NCBI GenBank assembly: GCA_025452005.1
Contig: JANWJK010000310.1
Span: 1-36,399 of the forward strand
Reading direction: 5' to 3'
Source: Acetobacteraceae bacterium
GTDB lineage: Bacteria; Pseudomonadota; Alphaproteobacteria; Acetobacterales; Acetobacteraceae
Length of the DNA: 36,399 nucleotides
Shown: piece after piece, positions 23,997 to 31,255 of the stretch
How the letters are laid out: the number at the start of each line of letters is the position of its first letter
How positions within the stretch are numbered: position 1 is the first letter of the stretch
The notes under the pieces: model-generated
The model's database searches: none
Seen by the model: only the letters and a program-made list of their open reading frames with translations
Told to the model about the DNA's origin: nothing
Program-made: the position numbers and the translations under genes

Positions 23997-25319
23997 ATGC
24001 AAGCGGCCAGCCGTCAGATGCACCTGGGCGTCTTCGTTCTCGGCAGCGGCAACCACAGCGCCGGCTGGCGCCATGAGGGTGCGTTCACCTCCCACATGGA
24101 ACTGCCGGTGATGCAGGAGATCGCCCGTATCTCCGAGAGAGGCAAGTTCGATCTGCTGTTCATCTCCGATTCGATGGCGATGGACCCGACCGACCATCCC
24201 TCGTTCCTGTGCCGCTTCGAGCCGACCACCCTGATCACCGCGCTCGCCGCCTGCACCACGCGTGTCGGCCTCGGCGCCACGGTCTCTACAAGCTTCTCCG
24301 AGCCGTTCAACGTTGCCCGCATCTTCGCCTCGATCGATCACCTCAGCGCCGGCCGTGCGGCGTGGAACGTCGTCACCAGCTCGAATGCCAAAGCGGCGCT
24401 CAATTTCAATCTGGACGAACACATCGAGCACGAACTGCGCTACGCCCGCGCCAACGAATTCGTCGATGTCGTCCGCGGCCTATGGGATTGCTGGGACGAC
24501 GGCGCCATCGTTGCCGACAAGATCACCGGCCGGTACATCGATGCCGACAAGGTGCGGCCGCTCAATCACCGAGGCCGGTTCTTCAAGGTGCGCGGTCCGC
24601 TCAACATGGCGCGTTGCCCCCAGGGCCGGCCGGTCATCATTCAGGCCGGAGGCTCGCCGTCGGGGCTGGAGCTGGCGGCGCGTACCGCCGATGTCGTGTT
24701 CTCGGTGGTGCAGGAGCTGGCGCCCGCCAAGATTGCGTATGCCGACCTCAAGGGACGCATGGCCAAGTACGGCCGCTCCCCGGACGAGATCGCCGTGCTT
24801 CCTGGCGTAATGCCGATCGTCGGCGACAGCGATGCCGAGGCGCGGGAGAAACTGGCGAAGCTGCAGAGCTGGATCACGCCGACCAATGCCAAGACCCTTG
24901 TCGCCAGCCGGATCGGTTACGACGTCTCCGATTATCCGCTCGACGGCCCGGTTCCGCCGCCGCCGACGGCGCTCAACAGCCGAACGTTCCCCGCTGTGCT
25001 CTATGAGATGGCGAAGCGCGAGAACATGACGTTGCGCGACCTCTACAATCTGACCGCGGCAGCGCGCGGCCATTGGGTGCTATGCGGTACGCCGCACAGG
25101 ATCGCCGACACGCTGGAGCAGTGGTTCGTCGAGGGGGCGGCCGACGGTTTCAACATACTGCCGGCGCATTTCCCCGGCGGCTTCGCAGACTTCGTCGATC
25201 GCGTCGTGCCCGAATTGCAGCGCCGCGGCCTGTTCCGGCACGAATACGAGAGTGCCACCCTACGCGACCATTTCGGCCTGGCCCGCGTGCCACCCATGAT
25301 GACGGCCGAAGCCGTCTAA
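23997..25319 (+). CDS. LLM-class monooxygenase, NtaA/SnaA/DszA family
   Basis: 440 residues, the larger size typical of this subfamily (nitrilotriacetate monooxygenase component A, DszA, SnaA). Landmarks: HLGVFVLGSGNHSAGWRHEG at the start, GKFDLLFISDSMAM, LSAGRAAWNVVTSSNAKAAL (about 118-137; the subfamily usually has GR-WN-VTS), RYARANEFVDVVRGLWDCW and the flavin-side GRPVIIQAGGSPSGLELAAR. The usual activity is FMNH2-dependent oxygenation of C-N or C-S compounds, needing a separate flavin reductase. ATG 23997 has AGGAG at 23981-23985. Divergent from the two other LLM genes. The stop overlaps the stop of the convergent LprI-like gene (25316-25319). Confidence 0.87.
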   Translation: MQAASRQMHLGVFVLGSGNHSAGWRHEGAFTSHMELPVMQEIARISERGKFDLLFISDSMAMDPTDHPSFLCRFEPTTLITALAACTTRVGLGATVSTSFSEPFNVARIFASIDHLSAGRAAWNVVTSSNAKAALNFNLDEHIEHELRYARANEFVDVVRGLWDCWDDGAIVADKITGRYIDADKVRPLNHRGRFFKVRGPLNMARCPQGRPVIIQAGGSPSGLELAARTADVVFSVVQELAPAKIAYADLKGRMAKYGRSPDEIAVLPGVMPIVGDSDAEAREKLAKLQSWITPTNAKTLVASRIGYDVSDYPLDGPVPPPPTALNSRTFPAVLYEMAKRENMTLRDLYNLTAAARGHWVLCGTPHRIADTLEQWFVEGAADGFNILPAHFPGGFADFVDRVVPELQRRGLFRHEYESATLRDHFGLARVPPMMTAEAV

Positions 25320-26314
25320 TCCTTGTCGGGGACGGGCAGCGGAGCATCCTCGCGCAGGAACGGCTTCAGGACATCGTAGGGGATCGATACATCGGCCGAG
25401 GCGCCCGCCAGGGAGCGCTCGCCGTGGCCCAGCAGCAGCGTTGCCTCCTCGTCATCGAACAGCCAGGCATCCTCATCGTCCAGCTCATGGACATTGAACC
25501 AGCCTGAGGGCTCGCTGATCTCGCCCGCCTCGCGTATCTGCTTCATCGCGTAGTCGTAGATGGCCTGCTGCCAGTCCCGGTCCGATCTGAAGATGTCGGC
25601 CAGACGCAATGGCCGTCCGCGCCGCACATCCCAGTTGACGACGAATTCCGAGCGCCACGCATGGCCAACGTAGCTCTCGTGGTATTGGAAAAACTCGATG
25701 CTGATCAGCCGGTCGTCGAAGTGGTGCACCTCGTAGTAGCGGCTGAATGTCGTGTCGCCGTCCGGCTTGGCGTCGAGCTTCAAGCCGGACGCTTCGAACA
25801 GCCCCTTCTCCGGCATCAGCCGGCGAGCGATGTAGCGGTTGAATGCGTCCGCCGCGGCCTGCGGACGGCCGACCAGCCAAGGGTAGCTGTCGGCTTCATC
25901 GACGCGCAGTCGCGCCAGGCGGCGCCCGACCTCCCGCTTTTCGATCGACAACCCGCCGGCCGACTTGAACTGCGACGCCAGTTCATTGGTTCGGTTGGCA
26001 TAGGCTTCGCCAAGGCATGCGACAGCCTGATCACGGCTCTTGTCCTTTGCCACGCAATCCTTGCGTGCGGCCTGCCAGGCGAGCTGACCCTTGCGCAGCA
26101 CCGCAAAGCCTCCGGGTGACACGGCGCGGTGGAGTTCCTCGTAGCGTTCGGCCAGGGCCCGATCCAGCCTGGCCAGTCCCTCGTCCGAGCAGATCAGCCG
26201 ATCGACCGCGCTGCTGGCTTTCGCGCAGTCGAAGCTGGGTCTGGGCGGTGCCGCGGCCGAGACCGTGCACAGGGCGACGGCTGGCAGCACGCGGCCGAGC
26301 CACGAAATCGGCAT
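25316..26314 (-). CDS. Secreted LprI-like protein with C-terminal DUF3298-like region
   Basis: 332 residues. The hydrophobic leader is WLGRVLPAVALCTVSAAA (about 5-22). Residues 28-102 form an LprI (lysozyme inhibitor, DUF1311) domain with the four conserved cysteines C30, C42, C87 and C100 and the ICSDEGLARLDRALAERYEE core. The C-terminal half (about 160-325) has SYVGHAWRSEFVVNWDVRRG and RPLRLADIFRSDRDWQQAIYDY, like the DUF3298/RsiV-type domains that often follow; it ends with VSIPYDVLKPFL. Probably periplasmic. By family it may bind lysozyme or an envelope ligand; the exact role is unknown. Its stop overlaps that of the convergent LLM gene by 4 bases. Confidence 0.8.
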   Translation of the reverse strand: MPISWLGRVLPAVALCTVSAAAPPRPSFDCAKASSAVDRLICSDEGLARLDRALAERYEELHRAVSPGGFAVLRKGQLAWQAARKDCVAKDKSRDQAVACLGEAYANRTNELASQFKSAGGLSIEKREVGRRLARLRVDEADSYPWLVGRPQAAADAFNRYIARRLMPEKGLFEASGLKLDAKPDGDTTFSRYYEVHHFDDRLISIEFFQYHESYVGHAWRSEFVVNWDVRRGRPLRLADIFRSDRDWQQAIYDYAMKQIREAGEISEPSGWFNVHELDDEDAWLFDDEEATLLLGHGERSLAGASADVSIPYDVLKPFLREDAPLPVPDKD

Positions 26315-26393
26315 ATCGTCACTCCCGATTGAGACGCCGGCGATCTGTCGCTAGTCTTGTGCAAGACCAACCGCCAACCAGACAGGTGCAACC

Positions 26394-26960
26394 ATGGACG
26401 CGCAGGCAGTCGCCAAGATGCATCGCCCGCAGGGCATGCCGTTCCGCTGCAACAAGATCGGCCACGTGGCGCTCTATGTGAAGGACCCGTTCGCCTCGGC
26501 GAAGTTCTACACCGAGGTGATGGGCTTTGCCGTTTCCGATGCCTATGACAGCAACATGATGCCAGGCGGCACGGTGTTCCTGCGCTGCTCCGCCGACCAT
26601 CACGGCGTGGCGCTGTTCAAGCTGCCCGAGGGCCAGCCGGCGCATGGCGCGTTCCATCACATGGCGTTCGAGGTCTCCACGCTGGACGAGGTGCTGCGGG
26701 CGCGCGAGCACCTGCGCAAGCATGACGTGCCGATCCATTTCGAGGGCCGCCGCCGCGCCGGCTGCCAGCTCGCCATCGAGTTCACCGATCCGGACGGCCA
26801 TAACCTGGAGATCTACTGGGACATCGACCAGGTCGGCAGCGACGGCCGCGTGCGCGCGGCCGAAGAGTGGAAGGGGGCGACCAGCCTGGAGGCGGCGATC
26901 GCCGACCCGGTAGTCGGGCAGGATCCCACGGTACAGGACCGCTCGCTGCTGCGCGGGTAG
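26394..26960 (+). CDS. VOC family protein, extradiol dioxygenase-like
   Basis: 188 residues. A VOC fold with an apparently complete 2-His-1-Glu metal site: H24 (IGHVALYVKDP), H89 (FHHMAFEVSTLDE) and E139 (DPDGHNLEIYWD). This matches the catechol 2,3-dioxygenase-like class, which cleaves aromatic diols, although single-repeat members of about 150-190 residues also include other enzymes. A C-terminal tail of about 45 residues (RAAEEWKGATSLEAAIADPV) is common in such proteins. No strong ribosome site is seen before ATG 26394. It lies next to the P450-ferredoxin operon (convergent, with a repeat between) and may open a ring hydroxylated by those enzymes (inference). Confidence 0.8.
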   Translation: MDAQAVAKMHRPQGMPFRCNKIGHVALYVKDPFASAKFYTEVMGFAVSDAYDSNMMPGGTVFLRCSADHHGVALFKLPEGQPAHGAFHHMAFEVSTLDEVLRAREHLRKHDVPIHFEGRRRAGCQLAIEFTDPDGHNLEIYWDIDQVGSDGRVRAAEEWKGATSLEAAIADPVVGQDPTVQDRSLLRG

Positions 26961-26993
26961 GGCGGAACAAAAGATTGGGTGGGGACGAAATAG

Positions 26994-27078
26994 ACCTCCC
27001 CCTCCCCTCGCGGGAGGGGGTCGGGGGGAGAGGTCGTTGCCGGTCCATGGCCCCCTCCCGCAAGGGGAGGGGGAGATC
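26994..27078. repeat. GC-rich palindromic repeat, third copy of the family
   Basis: Begins gacctccccctcccctcgcg and folds back with gggagggggtcggggggaga and ggtc (to 27036); a second block, ccccctcccgcaaggggagg, follows at about 27053-27072. Related in style to 10749-10765 and 14401-14417. It lies between the convergent VOC and P450 gene ends and could end both transcripts. Confidence 0.6.
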
Positions 27079-27091
27079 TGTTGTTTGGCCC

Positions 27092-28345
27092 CTACGCCTC
27101 TATCCGCACCGGCAGCGAGCGGATCGCGTGCAGGAAGTTCGAGTACGCGTAGACCGGCTTGTCCACCACCTCGATCCGCAGGTCGCGCCGCAGGACCTCC
27201 TCCCACAGCACACGCAATTGCAGTTCGGCCAGACGGTTGCCCAGGCACCGGTGTATCCCGAACCCGAACGACATGTGCTCGCGCGGCCGCTTGCGGTCGA
27301 CGATGAATTCGTCAGCCCGCTCGATCTGCTCTTCGTCGCGGTTGCCCGAGATGTACCAGACCACCACCTTGTCGCCGGCCTTGATCGGCTTGCCGCCGAT
27401 CTCGGCGTCCTCCAGCGCAGTGCGGCGCATGTGGATCACCGGCGTCTGCCAGCGTACGATCTCTGACACCGCACTGGTGACCAGCTCCGGATTCTCGCGC
27501 AGCTTGCGGAACTGATCGGGGAACCGGCTCAGCCCCAGCAACCCGCCCGACATCGAGTTCCGTGTCGTGTCGTTGCCGCCGACCAGGAACAGGATCAGGA
27601 TGCCCATACGCTGGCGCAACGTCATTTTGCTGGTCGCCTCGCCATGCGCCATGATCGAGATGACGTCGAAGCTCTTGGGCTTCTTCGCCCGCTCCTCCCA
27701 GATCTCGTTCATGTGCTCCGCGAAGCGCATCTGCTCGGCGAAACGTTCTTCTTCCGAATGCACCGGCGCATCGGGCGCGTTGATGTCGCAGATGAAGGTG
27801 TCCGACCAGCGGATCAGCTTCGCCTTCTGGTCGATCGGGTAGTCGAACAGCGTCGCCAGCATCATCGACGTGAGTTCGATCGAGACCCGCTCGACCCAGT
27901 TGAACGTCTCGCCGCGCGGCAGGCCGTCCAGCACCATGTTGGTGCGCTCGCGGATCAGGCTTTCCATCTTGGCCAGCGTGATCGGATTGACCGTCGAGCT
28001 CACCTCGCGCCGCTGCTCGTCGTGCTCGGGCGGGTCCATGCGGATGAAGCTCGTGCGCTCCATCCCCTTCGGCGCGTCGTTGATCATGATGCCGCCGACC
28101 TCGTCCGAGGAGGAGAACACCTTGTGGTTCACCTCGACCTGCACGATGTCGCGGTACTTGCTGACCGCCCAGTACGGACCGTAGGGGCTTTCCGGCGTGT
28201 AGTGCACCGGATCTTCCCGGCGCAGCCGCTCGAAGTATGGCCGCCAGACATCGTCGTAGTACAGCCGCGGATCGCTCACATCGATCTTGTCGAGCGGCAT
28301 CGAGTAGGCAAGTTCCCTATGGTCCAGACCGACCGGTGCGTTCAT
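27092..28345 (-). CDS. Cytochrome P450 (second of a tandem pair)
   Basis: 417 residues, soluble bacterial class I size. I-helix oxygen-binding motif GGNDTT is at 256-261, K-helix E295-x-x-R298 in SEIVRW, and heme-ligand C367 in FGFGIHRCLG. ATG 28345 follows GGAGG at about 28351-28355. It shares equal length and long identical stretches with the other P450 (for example RERTNMVLDGLPRGETFNW at 132-150), including an exact 56-base DNA match (27894-27949 with 29268-29323). Bacterial P450s of this look hydroxylate terpenoids, fatty acids, steroids or aromatic compounds. Electrons should come from the [2Fe-2S] ferredoxin encoded upstream; no ferredoxin reductase is in the window. Confidence 0.93.
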   Translation of the reverse strand: MNAPVGLDHRELAYSMPLDKIDVSDPRLYYDDVWRPYFERLRREDPVHYTPESPYGPYWAVSKYRDIVQVEVNHKVFSSSDEVGGIMINDAPKGMERTSFIRMDPPEHDEQRREVSSTVNPITLAKMESLIRERTNMVLDGLPRGETFNWVERVSIELTSMMLATLFDYPIDQKAKLIRWSDTFICDINAPDAPVHSEEERFAEQMRFAEHMNEIWEERAKKPKSFDVISIMAHGEATSKMTLRQRMGILILFLVGGNDTTRNSMSGGLLGLSRFPDQFRKLRENPELVTSAVSEIVRWQTPVIHMRRTALEDAEIGGKPIKAGDKVVVWYISGNRDEEQIERADEFIVDRKRPREHMSFGFGIHRCLGNRLAELQLRVLWEEVLRRDLRIEVVDKPVYAYSNFLHAIRSLPVRIEA

Positions 28346-28363
28346 CGTGTTCCTCCTTTCCCT

Positions 28364-28455
28364 GTCATTGCGAGAAGGCGAAGCCGACGAAGCAATCCCC
28401 GTCGCGTTGCGCGCCGCCCAGGGGATTGCTTCGTCGCTGCGCTACTCGCAATGAC
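28364..28455. repeat. Dispersed inverted repeat, 'gtcattgcgag...ctcgcaatgac' type, copy 2
   Basis: 92-base element with complementary ends (gtcattgcgag at 28364-28374, ctcgcaatgac at 28445-28455) and internal complementary blocks gacgaagcaatcccc and ggggattgcttcgtc. It fills most of the 120-bp gap between the two P450 genes. Same family as 21575-21662. Confidence 0.72.
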
Positions 28456-28465
28456 GTGTTACGCG

Positions 28466-29719
28466 TCAGTGGATCTGCACCGGCAGTTCGCGGATGCCGT
28501 GGATCAGGTTCGAACGCAGATACTTCGGCTTGTCCATCACCTCGATCTCGAGATCGCGGTTGAGGATCTCCTCCCAGAGAATGCGCAACTGCAGTTCGGC
28601 CAGGCGGTTGCCGACACAGCGATGCACGCCGAAGCCGAACGAGATGTGTTCGCGTGCGCGCGGGCGATCGACGATCAGGTCATGCGGATCCTTGATCGCA
28701 TCCTCGTCGCGATTGCCCGAGACAAACCACATCGCCACCTTGTCGCCCTTGCGGATGGTCTTGCCGCCGAGTTCGAAATCCTCCAGCGCGGTGCGCCGCA
28801 GATGCAGCACCGGCGTGTGCCAGCGGACGATCTCCGACACCGCACTCGGCACCAGGTCGGGGTTCTCGCGCAGCTTGCGGTACTCGTCGGGAAACTTGGA
28901 GAAACCCCACACGCCGCCGGACATCGAGTTGCGCGTGGTATCGTTGCCGCCCACGATCAGCAGGCTGCAATTCGCCAGCAGTTCGCGGAAGTCCATATTC
29001 CGCGTCGCATCAGCGTGCGCCATCATCGAGATCAGGTCGAACCGCTGTGCATTGCTGGCAGCGCGCTCGTCCCACAGCGCCTTCATCGCCGACGCCATCT
29101 TTTGCAGTTCGGCGTAACGTTCAGCCTCCGAGTGTACCGGCGCGTCCGGCGTATCGACGTGGCAGACGGTGACGTCGGACCAGTACATCAGCCGGTGGCG
29201 ATCCTCCAGCGGCCAGTCGAACAGCGTGGCGAGCATGCGCGAGGTCAGCTCGATCGAGACCTCCTTCACCCAGTTGAACGTCTCGCCGCGCGGCAGGCCG
29301 TCCAGCACCATGTTGGTGCGCTCACGGATCAGCCCCTCCATGCGCGCGAGGTTGCCCGGCGCCACCACGGGGCTCACCGCCTTGCGACGCTCGCCGTGGT
29401 CGGGCTCGTCCATCTGGATGAAGCTCGGACGCTCGTAGCCGTGCACCTGGTCTTCCAGCCTGACCCCGCCCAGGTCCCAGCGCGACGAGAACACCTGGTT
29501 GTTCACCGCGATGGCCATGATGTCCTTGTAGCGGGTCACCGACCAATAGGGACCGAAGTGGCTGTCCTCGCAGAAGTGGACCGGATCCTCGCGCCGCAGC
29601 CGTTCGAAGTACGGCTGGTAGATGTCGTTCTGGTAAAGTTCCGGGACGCTGACATCGATCTGATCGAGCGGCTTCGAGTAAGCGTCTTCGCGCGGGTCGA
29701 AAGCGACGTTGGCGTCCAT
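28466..29719 (-). CDS. Cytochrome P450 (first of a tandem pair)
   Basis: 417 residues from ATG 29719, supported by a strong GGAGGAGG site just upstream; an in-frame extension to 29794 lies in the spacer and in the ferredoxin gene. I-helix GGNDTT is at about 258-263, K-helix E-x-x-R in SEIVRW at about 295-300, and heme-ligand C368 in FGFGVHRCVG. Clearly a paralog of the downstream P450. It is 34 bases after the ferredoxin, so ferredoxin and both P450s probably share a transcript, although a dispersed inverted repeat separates the P450s and could lower expression of the second. The substrate is not readable; similar pairs act at successive positions on terpenoid or steroid skeletons. Confidence 0.93.
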   Translation of the reverse strand: MDANVAFDPREDAYSKPLDQIDVSVPELYQNDIYQPYFERLRREDPVHFCEDSHFGPYWSVTRYKDIMAIAVNNQVFSSRWDLGGVRLEDQVHGYERPSFIQMDEPDHGERRKAVSPVVAPGNLARMEGLIRERTNMVLDGLPRGETFNWVKEVSIELTSRMLATLFDWPLEDRHRLMYWSDVTVCHVDTPDAPVHSEAERYAELQKMASAMKALWDERAASNAQRFDLISMMAHADATRNMDFRELLANCSLLIVGGNDTTRNSMSGGVWGFSKFPDEYRKLRENPDLVPSAVSEIVRWHTPVLHLRRTALEDFELGGKTIRKGDKVAMWFVSGNRDEDAIKDPHDLIVDRPRAREHISFGFGVHRCVGNRLAELQLRILWEEILNRDLEIEVMDKPKYLRSNLIHGIRELPVQIH

Positions 29720-29753
29720 GGCGTGTCCTCCTCCATGCCAGACGTGGCTGGCT

Positions 29754-30080
29754 TCAGTGCTGTCCCTCCGGCATCCGTACGACCAAGCCTGCAAGCTCCT
29801 CGCGCATCTTGATCTGGCACGAGAGGCGCGAATCCGGCTGCGCGACCGCGGCGAAGCTCAGCATCGCGGCTTCCTGCGATCCGGGCTCGGGCAGGCCGAT
29901 CTTGTCGAGCCACGCGGCATCGACATAGACGTGGCAGGTGGCGCAGGCGCACTCCCCGCCGCAGTCGGCGTCAATGCCGGGCACGTTGTTGTCGACCGCG
30001 CCGCGCATGATCGTCGTGCCGATTGGGACCTCGACGCGATGCGCCGTGCCGTTGTGTTCGATGTAGGTGACCTCCGGCAT
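29754..30080 (-). CDS. [2Fe-2S] ferredoxin (putidaredoxin/adrenodoxin type)
   Basis: 108 residues. Cluster ligands C40, C46, C49 and C88 follow the CX5CX2C...C pattern of vertebrate/putidaredoxin-type ferredoxins ([18 protein letters not shown] and SRLSCQIK); an additional C44 lies inside the loop. The [12 protein letters not shown] region (about 65-77) is the acidic helix that normally docks P450 and reductase. Immediately upstream of two P450 genes, it is the obvious electron donor for them. A partner NADH-ferredoxin reductase is not in this window. ATG 30080 is chosen from the family start ([10 protein letters not shown]). Confidence 0.92.
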   Translation of the reverse strand: MPEVTYIEHNGTAHRVEVPIGTTIMRGAVDNNVPGIDADCGGECACATCHVYVDAAWLDKIGLPEPGSQEAAMLSFAAVAQPDSRLSCQIKMREELAGLVVRMPEGQH

Positions 30081-30268
30081 GGCGTGCTCCCAGGCTATGC
30101 CCGCTGTATCGAGCGCGAGTTCTACTCATCGGTAGCATGCCTTGCCCGCCGACAGAAGCTGTTCCCTGGAGTGTGATTGCCGGATGGGATAGGTTTCCGC
30201 CCGACGGACCTCGGGGCGGAGGCGTTGCAGGACCAGGTCGCCAGCGACGATACGCGGCAGCGGAGCGG

Positions 30269-30349
30269 GTGACGTTCGCGGGGCTGGCGCTCGACCTCGA
30301 TGCGCGGACGCTGACCGATGCGGGCGGGGGTGCCGTCGCACCCTCCAAG
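30269..30349 (+). pseudogene. Possible fragment of an OmpR-type winged-helix domain
   Basis: About 27 codons read VTFAGLALDLDARTLTDAGG followed by GAVAPSKSG. This closely resembles the first beta strands of OmpR/PhoB-type DNA-binding domains (usually RFAG--LDL--R-LTD--G--V-LT--EF). The reading loses similarity right where the helical part should start, next to the end of the hypothetical gene on the other strand. No complete regulator is present. I regard it as a decayed remnant. The rest of the 30081-30366 spacer shows nothing else. Confidence 0.3.
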
Positions 30350-30366
30350 TCGGGCGGGTCAGGCTG

Positions 30367-30876
30367 TTACGGCGACAATGCAGCCAGCGGCTCCAGCCGC
30401 TGCGTCGTGGAAAGTGCGGTGCTGGCTCGATAGTCCGGCCGCGGTGAGGGCGGCGCCGGGTCCTGCCGTATGACGGGCTGGCGCGGCATCTCGCGGCTGA
30501 CGGCCTGCTGCTGCACCGGCGTTTTCGCCCCGGCAGGCATCTGTTGCTGTCGGCGCCTGTCGCGGGCACGCAGCATCGCCTCGACCGAACGTCCGGCCGC
30601 GAGCGCGCCGGACCGCAAACGCACCACGACCGCGTCGCTGACGCCGGGCTGCGCGGCGCGGCGGAAGTTGTCCATCGCGGCGTGGTGCGCGGCGACCGCG
30701 CGGGCGGCCGCCATCGCCTCGATCGCGTCCTGCGGCTGGTAAGCCTCGAACATCAGCCGCGCGATACCACGGCGGGTCTCCTTGGTGTCGTCGTCGCTGC
30801 CCGGCACCATGGCGATGAGCGTGTCGATCAGCATGGCGATGAAGGTAGCGAACAGAGGATTGGACGGCGTGGACAT
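30367..30876 (-). CDS. Hypothetical protein, helical with Gln/Pro-rich tail
   Basis: 169 residues from ATG 30876 (MSTPSNPLFATFIAMLIDTL); the frame is open a little further upstream. The N-terminus has one amphipathic or hydrophobic helix (about 8-25), then a charged helical region rich in alanine (DAIEAMAAARAVAAHHAAMD) and a disordered Arg/Gln/Pro tail after about 105. I do not recognise a domain and assign no function. Codon use resembles its neighbours and there are no stops, so it is likely real. Divergent from the mazEF operon. Confidence 0.6.
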   Translation of the reverse strand: MSTPSNPLFATFIAMLIDTLIAMVPGSDDDTKETRRGIARLMFEAYQPQDAIEAMAAARAVAAHHAAMDNFRRAAQPGVSDAVVVRLRSGALAAGRSVEAMLRARDRRRQQQMPAGAKTPVQQQAVSREMPRQPVIRQDPAPPSPRPDYRASTALSTTQRLEPLAALSP

Positions 30877-30925
30877 GGCGGCTGGCTCCCCAGGGCGGTT
30901 TCGGTTGCCAGCGTATGCCAATTAT

Positions 30926-30944
30926 GTGAACAAAAAGGTGAACA
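30926..30944. promoter_or_regulatory. Direct repeat upstream of mazEF
   Basis: GTGAACA occurs at 30926-30932 and again at 30938-30944, 12 bases apart and just upstream of the candidate -35. Such a pair could be a regulator binding site, perhaps for the antitoxin. Confidence 0.25.
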
Positions 30945-30954
30945 CCGACCTGTC

Positions 30955-30983
30955 TTGCTGCCTAACTTTTGGATACCTATTGT
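30955..30983 (+). promoter_or_regulatory. Candidate promoter of mazEF
   Basis: TTGCTG (30955-30960) and TATTGT (30978-30983) are separated by 17 bases, 30 bases before the antitoxin ATG. The -10 lies within the short palindrome ctattgtatag (30978-30988 region), which could let the antitoxin repress it. The area is noticeably AT-richer than its surroundings. Confidence 0.35.
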
Positions 30984-31012
30984 ATAGACGGCGCCGGAGT
31001 AGGAACTGGATC

Positions 31013-31255
31013 ATGACGGTCACATTGCATCGCTGGGGCAACAGCATCGGGCTGCGGTTGCCGAAGCCGCTGCTCGAACAGATTGGTCTCGGCGAGGGAT
31101 CGAAGGTCGATCTAAAGGTCGAGTCTGGCCGCCTGGTAATCGAGCCGGTCCGTCGCACGCGACTCACGATGGCCGAACTGCTCGAAGGCATCACGCCGGA
31201 CGACAGGCCCGAACTGGTTGACTGGGGTCCTCCGGTGGGGCGCGAAGTCTGGTAA
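31013..31255 (+). CDS. mazE: Antitoxin, MazE family (AbrB/SpoVT fold)
   Basis: 80 residues from ATG 31013, preceded by AGGA at 31001-31004; upstream in-frame sequence is unlike the family. The first 45 residues (TVTLHRWGNSIGLRLPKPLL and following) are a typical swapped-hairpin AbrB DNA-binding domain. The C-terminal half (RLTMAELLEGITPDDRPELV) is the toxin-wrapping segment. The last base of its stop (TAATG) is the first base of mazF, so the pair is translationally coupled. It should neutralise MazF and autoregulate the operon. Confidence 0.9.
   Translation: MTVTLHRWGNSIGLRLPKPLLEQIGLGEGSKVDLKVESGRLVIEPVRRTRLTMAELLEGITPDDRPELVDWGPPVGREVW

Noticed and set aside
27644-29812. 722-codon open frame on the plus strand across both P450 genes
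   Set aside because: Runs antisense through two clear P450 genes and the repeat between them; composition is Arg/His/Asp-rich nonsense.
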